From: Chitinophaga pinensis
GTDB taxonomy: Bacteria > Bacteroidota > Bacteroidia > NS11-12g > UBA955
Direction of reading: 5' to 3'
DNA: 33,939 nucleotides
Assembly: GCA_945871905.1 (NCBI GenBank)
Contig: CAMBXL010000017.1
Coordinates: 1-33,939, forward strand
The translations under genes and the position numbers were made by a program. The notes under the pieces were generated by a model. The model had not been told where the DNA came from, searched no databases, and saw nothing but the letters and a program-made list of their open reading frames with translations. Below are positions 1 through 6,575 of this stretch, in pieces. Every line of letters begins with the position of its first letter. The stretch's first letter is position 1.

Positions 1-105
1 AATAATTGGCAATAAGTTCTTAAATAAATCTGATGACTACTATCAACCAGTAACATTAGATAAAAAACCAGATAACTTTTTTATAAAGCTACTGATAAGA
101 TATAC

Positions 106-193
106 GGAGAAATGGCAGAGCGGTTGAATGCGGCAGTCTTGAAAACTGTTTTAGTGAAAGCTAACGGGGGTTCGAATCCCTCTTTCTCCGCCA
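106..193 (+). tRNA. tRNA-Ser (anticodon UGA)
   Basis: Decodes UCA-type serine codons. The acceptor stem pairs GGAGAAA (106-112) with TTTCTCC (183-189); the discriminator is G190 and the 3' CCA (191-193) is encoded in the DNA. The D arm begins GGCAGAGCGGTTGAA. The anticodon loop is CTTGAAA within the stem CAGT/ACTG, giving anticodon TGA. A long variable arm typical of serine tRNAs precedes the T arm, whose loop is TTCGAAT. A terminator hairpin follows 10 nt downstream. The fold was done by eye, but every arm is present. Confidence 0.96.
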
Positions 194-202
194 AGATTCC
201 AC

Positions 203-231
203 AAAACCTCAATTTTATTGAGGTTTTTTTT
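203..231 (+). terminator. Rho-independent terminator after tRNA-Ser
   Basis: AAAACCTCAA (203-212) pairs with TTGAGGTTTT (218-227) across a 5-nt loop, and the T run continues to 231. It lies immediately downstream of the tRNA and should end its transcript. Confidence 0.85.
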
Positions 232-489
232 ATGCCCTTTTTTGTCTGAGCAAAGCTCAAGCACAAAAAGGGCATAAAAAAGACAAGCCGTGTAACGGCT
301 AGGTTTTGTGGGATTTTGAAGCCACCCCCTTGGGATCATTGTAAATAATCCCTGAGAATTTACCTGAGCAAAGCACAAGCCAAGAAAGGACTTGTATTCT
401 GAATACAAAGATTTTATTGCTGCCTACAAATCATTCAACAATGTCGAAAATTTTAATAAATTGTTAATCCTATTTTTAAGAAAAAATAA

Positions 490-497
490 CATCTTTG
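490..497 (+). promoter_or_regulatory. Possible -7 box (CATCTTTG) for the 502 gene
   Basis: Matches the Bacteroidota -7 consensus TANNTTTG at five of its six fixed positions and ends 4 nt before the ATG. TTG at 461-463 could be a -33 element, but the 26-nt spacer is long. A weak call. Confidence 0.35.
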
Positions 498-501
498 CAC
501 C

Positions 502-1398
502 ATGATATTAATAAAAAAATGGATATTGATTTGTGCAAGTTTTGTTTGCTTAACACTTAATGCTCAAGACGTGGAAAGACTAAATGTAGGAATTCTCCCT
601 GTTGCCTCTACTGTTGCTATAAGTAGCGAGCAATTAAAAACAATTAACACGAAATTAAAAAAAGCTTTTATAAACAAATATAGATTTACAGTTTTTGTTG
701 GTGATAGTTTAACCCAATGTTTGAATGTTGATACTATAACTAGAGAAATTGCCCTTGCCGATGCCAAAACTAAAGTGAGTGTTTATAATCCTAACAAAAT
801 AAATTATATAGTTTACGTTTATGTCACTGGATTAAGGTCTTCCTTGGTTTCTATTCCCAACTCATCAGGTGGTTATGACAGAGGCGCGAGCGCAATTACA
901 AACATGAAAATTAAAGTGCTTGATTTAAAAACGAAAAAATTAGTTTTTGATGAAGGCCTTTATCATACTGAAGTCTATAAAAATAGAACTGCAGAGGAAG
1001 CTGCTAATTTATCTATTAATGCATTTTGTGAGTTGTTTAAAGACTTGGTGAATTATTCTTTTCCTGTTGAGTTAACTATAGGCGAGGTTGAAACAACCAA
1101 TAAAAAAGGATTAGCTGAAACCGTTACTATAAAAAATGCCGAATTCATGTATGTGCATGTTAAAAAAGGTTTTTTAGATGTTCCTAGTACCAAGTTTGAG
1201 GTTTCTTGTCTTAATGAGGAAGGTAAAATGGAAGTAATAGGTAAATTGGAAGCTAAAGAGATTTCAGGCACAAAAGTCGTTGCAGAATTAGACAAAGGAG
1301 CCAAAGAAATTGCTAAGAAAATTCAAGAAGGTAAAACATTATCCCTCAGAATCATGGATAATACCATTGAATATTACAAAAATCAAGGTAAAAAATAA
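502..1398 (+). CDS. Secreted CsgG/LpoB-like protein, function unknown
   Basis: 298 residues with a signal peptide (about 1-22, ending LTLNAQ), so probably periplasmic or outer-membrane facing. After the signal comes a beta-strand/helix pattern (VGILPVAS near residue 29, then a helix and RFTVFVGDS) like the N-terminal fold of CsgG, LpoB and TolB-N proteins. A middle section with KINYIVYVYVTG and MKIKVLDLKTKKLVF resembles the 'DlkTgkvv' strand of CsgG-like folds. The last ~100 residues (VHVKKGFLDVPSTKFEV onward, ending in KEIAKKIQEGKTLSLRI) look like a small beta domain of the FlgT-C kind. These are fold resemblances judged by eye, not family assignments. It stands alone, converging on the T9SS gene at 1448. 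No lipobox cysteine is evident, which argues against a CsgG lipoprotein proper. Confidence 0.6.
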   Translation: MILIKKWILICASFVCLTLNAQDVERLNVGILPVASTVAISSEQLKTINTKLKKAFINKYRFTVFVGDSLTQCLNVDTITREIALADAKTKVSVYNPNKINYIVYVYVTGLRSSLVSIPNSSGGYDRGASAITNMKIKVLDLKTKKLVFDEGLYHTEVYKNRTAEEAANLSINAFCELFKDLVNYSFPVELTIGEVETTNKKGLAETVTIKNAEFMYVHVKKGFLDVPSTKFEVSCLNEEGKMEVIGKLEAKEISGTKVVAELDKGAKEIAKKIQEGKTLSLRIMDNTIEYYKNQGKK

Positions 1399-1410
1399 GT
1401 CTGTTTTCTT

Positions 1411-1444
1411 CTATTGATTTCCTCAATTGTGATTTAATCAATAG
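1411..1444. terminator. Stem between convergent genes, possible bidirectional terminator
   Basis: CTATTGATT (1411-1419) pairs with AATCAATAG (1436-1444) around a 16-nt loop in the short gap between two convergent genes. No long T tract follows on either strand, so termination is only suggested by position. Confidence 0.35.
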
Positions 1445-1447
1445 TGC

Positions 1448-4084
1448 TTATTCTTTTCCAATCATCACTTTTTCACTAATTGTTTTTTTGTCACTCACAA
1501 TGTTGACATAATACAACCCTTTGGCAAATGACTGTGTGTTAATTTGTAAAGAATTAAGAACATTCGTCCGCTTAAAAACCAACTGCCCATTGTTGTTATA
1601 GATGCTTATGTCAAAGGGGCTTGGGTATTGGATATTCAAAAGATCATGACAAGGGTTAGGGAATAGCTTTAAATGACTTTCCAAGTGTGATTTTTCATCA
1701 ATTTCAGTCTCCCAACGACTTGTAAATTTCCATACATCAGACCATGGACCATTAAAGTTATTGATTTTGCCACTTACTCGCCAATAGTATGTTGTTCCTG
1801 TGCTCATTCCTCTAAATGTAACACCATTGCCCAGAACATTCCCGCGAATTAAGACAATACTAAAGTCGGGGTTATTGGAAATTTCAACATCATAACTTCC
1901 TACATTACTCAAACTATTCCAAATTAAGTCAACATCAGGTGTGGGAATATTTGTCGAGTTATTAAGGGGTAATGCTAAAATTGGTTTATTAATGGTAGGG
2001 GGAAGGATAGAAGAATAAGTGGCCGTTATATTCCATAGACTGGTGTCTTTCGGGTGAGTAGCCCTTCCTCTCCAATAATAAGTGGTGACATAATTATTGG
2101 AAACAACAGCCTCGGCTGAACTTTCTTTTGGCAATGAAACTATTGGGGTGTTGGTGAAATTGGAGTCTGTTGACCATTGGTATTGGTATATATAATCAGA
2201 ACTCGAACCTTGTATACCCCAATTTAAGGTTGTGCTTAGTGGGACATTAGTTGATTTATTGGCAGGTGATGTAATCCAAGGTCTTTGCGTTGTAACAAAG
2301 TTGAAAGGCAATGACCATAAGCTAGTGTCGTTCTTTAATACACATTTGGCCCTCCAAAAGTATTTTGTTTCAAATCTTAGATCTTTAGGGAAGTTAAGTA
2401 AAACTTCAGATGTAAAGAAAAAATCCAAAACATGAGAGTCTTTTTCTGTTATCAAAATTGGCGAATTAAAGTTGATAGTTGTGTCAAGTTGCCAAATAAC
2501 TTGATGTGAGCCATTCATGGGTTTTATAAGGCCGTTGGTATAAGTGCCAATGCCAATAAAATTATTGCTTGGAAAGTTTAATGTCGGACTTTTTTTGCAA
2601 ACAAAATACCTATTTACAGCAAAATCAGAAGTGTCACCATCCTTAATAGCAAATACACGCCAGCAATAGGTTTTGCCATATTTTAGAATTGTATCAAATG
2701 ACTTGCTCGTTGAAGACAAATCGTTGAACTTAGTAATGCTTATTCTGTGAGAAGATGGTGTTGTTGTGAATGCTTTACCGGTGTCAATTTCAAGTATATA
2801 AGAATCTATCCAAGGGAAATGGTAAAATTGTAAACTGACCGTAATGTCTTGGTCTTGTTTTGCATCAAGTGGAGAGGTTTGTGGAACTTGACCCAAGTAG
2901 GTATTGAAATAATTGGTTTGCCAAACCATGGTGTCTTTTTCATGAAAAGCTCTTATTCGCCAAAAATATCGACTGCTAAAATTCAAAGTGTCTTTAAAGA
3001 TACAATTTGTAGTGTTTGGTTTGAGAATAGTGTCTGCAATTAAATGGGTGAAAAAAGTATCCTTCGCAAATTGTAATTGATAAGAAACATGTTTGATATT
3101 ATTACAACTAAATTGAGGGACAAGAATAACATTACTTGCTTTATTTGCAGGAAAAACATTACTCACCACGTTTACGATATTAAAGTTGCGAGTGCTTGAC
3201 CAATTACTTGCCTGTTTGCCAAGAACTGCTTTGATTCTAAAATAATAGGTCTTGCCAAATAATAGATTGTAATTGGTGTCTAAAATCGTTCCCGGTTTTA
3301 ATGTTTTTTCTATCAGTTGTGATGAATTAAAATTGGGAGAAATATCAAGCTGAAGTATAACATTGGCAGATAAACAATTGCTCCAACCCAATATGGCGCT
3401 TGCACCATCTGCAGTAGTACTAAAAGTGGTCGGCGTTGTATAAATAGTGTATGAGTAGGGGTCTGACCACTGTAATGTATCGCCTTCAGCATCTATTGCA
3501 GTTGCTTTCCAAAAAAATCTTCTGCCAAATTTAAAGTATGCCGTATCCAAAAAAGAATTTGAAAAAGAATTTCTGAAAATTAATTGACTTGTATTAAAGC
3601 TTGCAGCAGTATCTATTTGATAGATGTATTTAACAGAAGAGTCAATATGCCAAGCTCTTGCATTAATGGGTCTAAGTGCTCCTGTGGAAGTATTGTTTGG
3701 GCTTACTAATTCCATTTTATAATCTACAGCAATCATTCTGGAGTTTGACCAATTAGAGGAATCGGTACTACTAAAAACTCTAGCACGCCAATAATAATTT
3801 TTGTTCATTAATAACACAGGCGTAACAACATAGGGTACGTTGTTTTTATTGCTAGATAATGTTTTAAGTCTGAATGAATTGAAGTTAATGGAGGTGTCAA
3901 TTTGGAATTCATATTTTACAACACCAGTAACTTGACTCACAACTAAGTAGGATTGGAAATTTTTTGACCTTATGTTGTTACTTGGGCTTGTTAGGCTAGG
4001 TGGATTTAAAATAGACCATGCGGTATTAAAAATAAACAAAAAAGCAAAGATGCTCAGTGACTTTTTTAGGTTAATGCTTTTCAT
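1448..4084 (-). CDS. T9SS type A cargo protein with fibronectin-like repeats
   Basis: 878 residues. An N-terminal signal peptide (about 1-24, hydrophobic SIFAFLFIFNTAWS) is followed by roughly eight repeats of ~85-100 residues. Each contains aromatic strands such as 'YEFQID..', 'KNYYWRARV', 'TYYWRV' and 'LYPxN/SPxN'-type linkers, the pattern of fibronectin type III-like modules in Bacteroidota surface proteins. The last 72 residues (807-878) start LFPNPCHDLLNI and include NNNGQLVF and GLYYVNI, a typical type IX secretion type A C-terminal sorting domain. The protein is therefore expected to be exported by Sec, then across the outer membrane by T9SS, and anchored or released. The ligand is unknown. 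A perfect -7 box (4105-4112) lies 20 nt upstream. Confidence 0.9.
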   Translation of the reverse strand: MKSINLKKSLSIFAFLFIFNTAWSILNPPSLTSPSNNIRSKNFQSYLVVSQVTGVVKYEFQIDTSINFNSFRLKTLSSNKNNVPYVVTPVLLMNKNYYWRARVFSSTDSSNWSNSRMIAVDYKMELVSPNNTSTGALRPINARAWHIDSSVKYIYQIDTAASFNTSQLIFRNSFSNSFLDTAYFKFGRRFFWKATAIDAEGDTLQWSDPYSYTIYTTPTTFSTTADGASAILGWSNCLSANVILQLDISPNFNSSQLIEKTLKPGTILDTNYNLLFGKTYYFRIKAVLGKQASNWSSTRNFNIVNVVSNVFPANKASNVILVPQFSCNNIKHVSYQLQFAKDTFFTHLIADTILKPNTTNCIFKDTLNFSSRYFWRIRAFHEKDTMVWQTNYFNTYLGQVPQTSPLDAKQDQDITVSLQFYHFPWIDSYILEIDTGKAFTTTPSSHRISITKFNDLSSTSKSFDTILKYGKTYCWRVFAIKDGDTSDFAVNRYFVCKKSPTLNFPSNNFIGIGTYTNGLIKPMNGSHQVIWQLDTTINFNSPILITEKDSHVLDFFFTSEVLLNFPKDLRFETKYFWRAKCVLKNDTSLWSLPFNFVTTQRPWITSPANKSTNVPLSTTLNWGIQGSSSDYIYQYQWSTDSNFTNTPIVSLPKESSAEAVVSNNYVTTYYWRGRATHPKDTSLWNITATYSSILPPTINKPILALPLNNSTNIPTPDVDLIWNSLSNVGSYDVEISNNPDFSIVLIRGNVLGNGVTFRGMSTGTTYYWRVSGKINNFNGPWSDVWKFTSRWETEIDEKSHLESHLKLFPNPCHDLLNIQYPSPFDISIYNNNGQLVFKRTNVLNSLQINTQSFAKGLYYVNIVSDKKTISEKVMIGKE

Positions 4085-4104
4085 TTTTGTAATCTTTCAA
4101 AAAG

Positions 4105-4112
4105 CAAAGATA
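4105..4112 (-). promoter_or_regulatory. -7 promoter box TATCTTTG
   Basis: Reads TATCTTTG on the minus strand, an exact match to the Bacteroidota -7 consensus TANNTTTG, 20 nt upstream of the ATG at 4084. No TTG element is seen at the expected 19-23 nt spacing. Confidence 0.5.
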
Positions 4113-4272
4113 ACAATTAGTTCAATTAAAAAATAAAATACAAAAAGCTATAAATATTAAAGACGATTTGTTTTTAATTGGGCACGTTAGATTTACTAAT
4201 AATTAGTTTTTGGCTAACTATCTCGTTTTTTTTGGGAGATTAAAATTCATTTTTTTGTTTAATAATTGAAGG

Positions 4273-4689
4273 ATGAATTATACAAAATTAAATATCAATG
4301 CGAATATTGCTTTAGAAAAAAAAGTAGTTTGAGATTTGTATACCAATCCATTACATATTGTTAATTGGAATTTTGCCTCAGACGATTGGTGTTGTCCAAG
4401 GGCATCTAATGATTTAAATGTTGGCGGTAAATATGTGGGAAGAATGGAAGCTAAGGATGGGAGTTTCGGATTTGATTTTGAGGCAGTTTATAATGAGATA
4501 GTTGAGGGTTACTATTTTGTTTATACAACACCTGATAATAGAGTTATTAAAGTTTCCTTTCAATCCACTGGGGATTATACCTTGGTGAATATAGAGTTTG
4601 ATGCCGAAAATGAAAATTCATTAGAATTGCAGCAAAATGGTTGGCAAGCCATTCTTAATAATTTCAAGAAATATGCAGAATCGATTTAA
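4273..4689 (+). pseudogene. SRPBCC/AHSA1-family gene interrupted by an in-frame TGA
   Basis: Reading from the ATG at 4273 gives MNYTKLNINANIALEKKVV, then TGA (4330-4332), then DLYTNPLHIVNWNFASDDWC and the rest in the same frame to TAA at 4687-4689. AHSA1-like SRPBCC proteins have Trp in this position (KVWxxxTNPxHIxxWNFAS), so the change is TGG to TGA. The total of 138 residues matches the usual ~140-residue family length and nothing else is damaged: the FASDDWCCPRASND and MEAKDGSFGFDFEAVY blocks typical of this family are intact. A TTG at 4336 could restart translation but would lose the first beta strand and helix. The likely ancestral role is a small-molecule binding START-like fold of unknown ligand. 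It may be a recent pseudogene or a single-base sequencing error. Confidence 0.8.
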
Positions 4690-4847
4690 AAGAATGTTTT
4701 TTCGATTTGATGAAAAAAATGATGCCTATTTTGCATAAAAGTGGATATTCTCACATCATTATGTGATGTTCTAGAGGTATATTTTAGTGTTTTTGTTGGT
4801 TTGTTATTGGTGTTTTTGTACCACTAAATCTTACCAACAAATTTATA

Positions 4848-5144
4848 ATGTTACAAAAACTTATTTGTACAGCTATGTTCTTAGCTGGTATTTCGCTTCA
4901 TTCTCAAACAACTTACACTAGTCCTTCTTCTGTTTCTGCAAGCGGCGGTTTGTCTGCTTGGAATGCTATTTCATGGTCTGCCTCCGGTTCTGGTTCACCT
5001 GTAACCTATATCATACAAAGTGGTTTTACTTTTACAATAAACAATTCAATCACTTTCCCAGGTAGAGACTTACAAGTCGATGTAACTTTATTACTTAATG
5101 TTGGAAACAATGATTTAATTATGCCTATGAACTGTCTGCCTTAA
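4848..5144 (+). CDS. Short exported protein, probably a truncated surface protein
   Basis: 98 residues. A clear signal peptide (MLQKLICTAMFLAGISLHSQ) precedes a Ser/Thr/Gly-rich segment with 'LSAWNAISWSASGSGSPVTYIIQSGFTFTINNSITFPG' character, the way many long Bacteroidota T9SS surface proteins begin: a beta-helix or repeat domain with strands like 'DLQVDVTLLLNVGNNDLIM'. It stops abruptly after MPMNCLP with no sorting domain, and a strong terminator lies about 125 nt further on. I infer it is the N-terminal remnant of a longer gene, but it could be a genuine small secreted protein. No continuation in another frame was recognised downstream. Confidence 0.5.
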   Translation: MLQKLICTAMFLAGISLHSQTTYTSPSSVSASGGLSAWNAISWSASGSGSPVTYIIQSGFTFTINNSITFPGRDLQVDVTLLLNVGNNDLIMPMNCLP

Positions 5145-5269
5145 AAACCGGGTTGTATTTCCTTTATTTGGAAGGGTCTAAAGCAAATTGCCACAAAATC
5201 CTTTTAAGTTAAAATTCTATTTTATCTATTTGGATAAATTCCAATAGGTCAAACCTTTAAATATTTTTT

Positions 5270-5309
5270 AGCGCAACAATTGTATTTTTACTTTTGTTGC
5301 GCTTTTTTA
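5270..5309 (+). terminator. Rho-independent terminator
   Basis: AGCGCAACAA (5270-5279) pairs with TTGTTGCGCT (5294-5303) across a 14-nt loop, followed by a T run. It is oriented to stop plus-strand transcripts from the truncated exported gene. On the minus strand the stem is followed by A residues, so it should not terminate the thiolase transcript efficiently. Confidence 0.75.
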
Positions 5310-5310
5310 T

Positions 5311-6513
5311 TTATAGTTTTTCGTAAATAACAGCCAATCCCTGACCAACACCAATACACATAGTTGCTAAGCCGTATTTTACATTGGGTCTTTTTTGCAT
5401 TTCGTGAAGCAGTGTTGTGCTGATTCTAGCTCCGCTACATCCCAAAGGATGACCAATGGCAATGGAGCCTCCATTTACATTGACAATGTCTGGATTTATT
5501 CCCAATTCTTTAATACAAGCAATACTCTGAACTGCAAATGCTTCGTTTAATTCAGCAATGTCGATGTCATTAAGTGTTAATCCAGCTCTTTTTAATGCTT
5601 TTTTTGTTGCCAATACTGGTCCTATACCCATTATTTCAGGAGGAACCCCTGCTGCTGCCATACTGACAATTCGTGCTATAGGTTTTAAATTGTTACTCTG
5701 AACGTAATGTTTGGAAGCTACCGCCAATGCTGCTGCACCATCATTAACACTGCTCGAATTACCCGCAGTAACCGATCCCCCTTTTTTGAAGGCTGGTTTT
5801 AAGCTACTTAATGTTTCTATTGAACTTAAACGCGGTTGTTCGTCTTTATTGAAAATAATGGCATCTCCCTTTTTTTGAGGGATTTCAAAGTTCATTACCT
5901 CATCGTTAAATCGGTTTATCTCATTTGCTTTCTGCCATTTTAATTGAGAATTATAAGCATATTCGTCTTGTTCTTCTCGGCTTATTGACCACTTCTCTGC
6001 AATATTTTCTGCAGTTTCACCCATTGTGTAAGGGTGGTATAATGCTGATAATGCGGGATTGGTAAATCTCCAACCAATTGTAGTGTCGTATATTTCTGGT
6101 GCTCTACCAAATGCACTGTCTGATTTTGCCATCACAAATGGTGCTCTTGTCATACTTTCAACGCCTCCTGCTATATATAAGTCGCCATTGCCAGCATTGA
6201 TTTCTAAAAAAGCATTTCCTATAGCCTGTAATCCACTTGCACAAAGTCTGTTTACTGTGTAACCTGCAACTGTAATAGGTAATCCAGCTAATAAACTTGC
6301 CATTCTAGCGACATTTCTATTGTCTTCTCCCGATTGGTTGGCAGCGCCCAAAATAACTTCCTCAGTTTCATTAAATGAAATATTTGGATTTCTGTTAATG
6401 AGTTCTTTAATGACTTTTGCCGCTAAATCGTCTGGGCGGATGTTTGCTAAACTGCCTGCATATTTTCCAACAGCAGTTCGTACTGCATCTATAACGTATA
6501 TTTCGTTTGTCAT
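5311..6513 (-). CDS. Thiolase, 3-oxoadipyl-CoA thiolase-like
   Basis: 400 residues, full thiolase length. Cleaves a 3-oxoacyl-CoA with CoA to acetyl-CoA and a shortened acyl-CoA. The nucleophile is Cys91 in NRLCASG, with His355 in GHPLGCSGAR and Cys386 in TMCIGVGQG as the acid/base pair. The GAANQSGEDNRNVARMASLLAGLP block (about 57-79) is characteristic of the PcaF/PaaJ subgroup acting on 3-oxoadipyl-CoA, pointing to aromatic or dicarboxylic acid breakdown, although a broad-range beta-oxidation role is also possible. No other pca/paa genes are nearby, so the substrate stays uncertain. It lies 62 nt downstream of the giant adhesin gene on the same strand but has its own -7 box (TAGTTTTG) 4 nt before the ATG, suggesting independent expression. 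Confidence 0.92.
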   Translation of the reverse strand: MTNEIYVIDAVRTAVGKYAGSLANIRPDDLAAKVIKELINRNPNISFNETEEVILGAANQSGEDNRNVARMASLLAGLPITVAGYTVNRLCASGLQAIGNAFLEINAGNGDLYIAGGVESMTRAPFVMAKSDSAFGRAPEIYDTTIGWRFTNPALSALYHPYTMGETAENIAEKWSISREEQDEYAYNSQLKWQKANEINRFNDEVMNFEIPQKKGDAIIFNKDEQPRLSSIETLSSLKPAFKKGGSVTAGNSSSVNDGAAALAVASKHYVQSNNLKPIARIVSMAAAGVPPEIMGIGPVLATKKALKRAGLTLNDIDIAELNEAFAVQSIACIKELGINPDIVNVNGGSIAIGHPLGCSGARISTTLLHEMQKRPNVKYGLATMCIGVGQGLAVIYEKL

Positions 6514-6517
6514 ACTG

Positions 6518-6525
6518 CAAAACTA
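6518..6525 (-). promoter_or_regulatory. -7 promoter box TAGTTTTG
   Basis: An exact TANNTTTG on the minus strand, ending 4 nt before the thiolase ATG, so the message would be nearly leaderless. It lies inside an inverted repeat, CTGCAA (6515-6520) / TTGCAG (6535-6540). No good -33 TTTG was found. Confidence 0.5.
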
Positions 6526-6575
6526 ATCAAACAATTGCAGACTCTGTAATGAATCTTAAAAAAGTATAATTAGTC

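Larger units (their letters stand above)
194..501. other. Hairpin-rich non-coding stretch after the tRNA
   Basis: About 308 bases without a convincing gene. Nested inverted repeats are visible. An outer pair ATTCCACAAAACCT (196-209) matches AGGTTTTGTGGGAT (301-314) with one mismatch. Inside it lie the tRNA terminator, a long stem 231-245 / 263-276 (TATGCCC..TTGT against ACAA..GGGCATA) with a GAGC-AAA-GCTC tip, and AGCCG/CGGCT (286-300). Further right are GGGAT..ATCCC (332-352) and the near-perfect TTGTATTC-t-GAATACAA (392-408). A 17-mer, CTGAGCAAAGC(T/A)CAAGC, occurs at 246-262 and again at 364-380 as a direct repeat. Open frames on the minus strand here run through the tRNA and are not genes. 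Confidence 0.7.

Noticed and set aside
81-408. Minus-strand open frames through the tRNA-Ser region
   Set aside because: They read the complement of the tRNA and the hairpin-rich spacer; such translations are well-known artefacts of tRNA genes and lack a real start context.
4330-4332. UGA read as tryptophan (alternative genetic code)
   Set aside because: The WD40, LuxE-like and lpxB genes end at TGA at the expected family lengths, and other Trp positions use TGG. A single mutation or base error is simpler.
4753-4769. Small palindrome ACATCA-N5-TGATGT between the AHSA1 and truncated exported genes
   Set aside because: Too short and isolated, with no promoter element or T run to give it a role.
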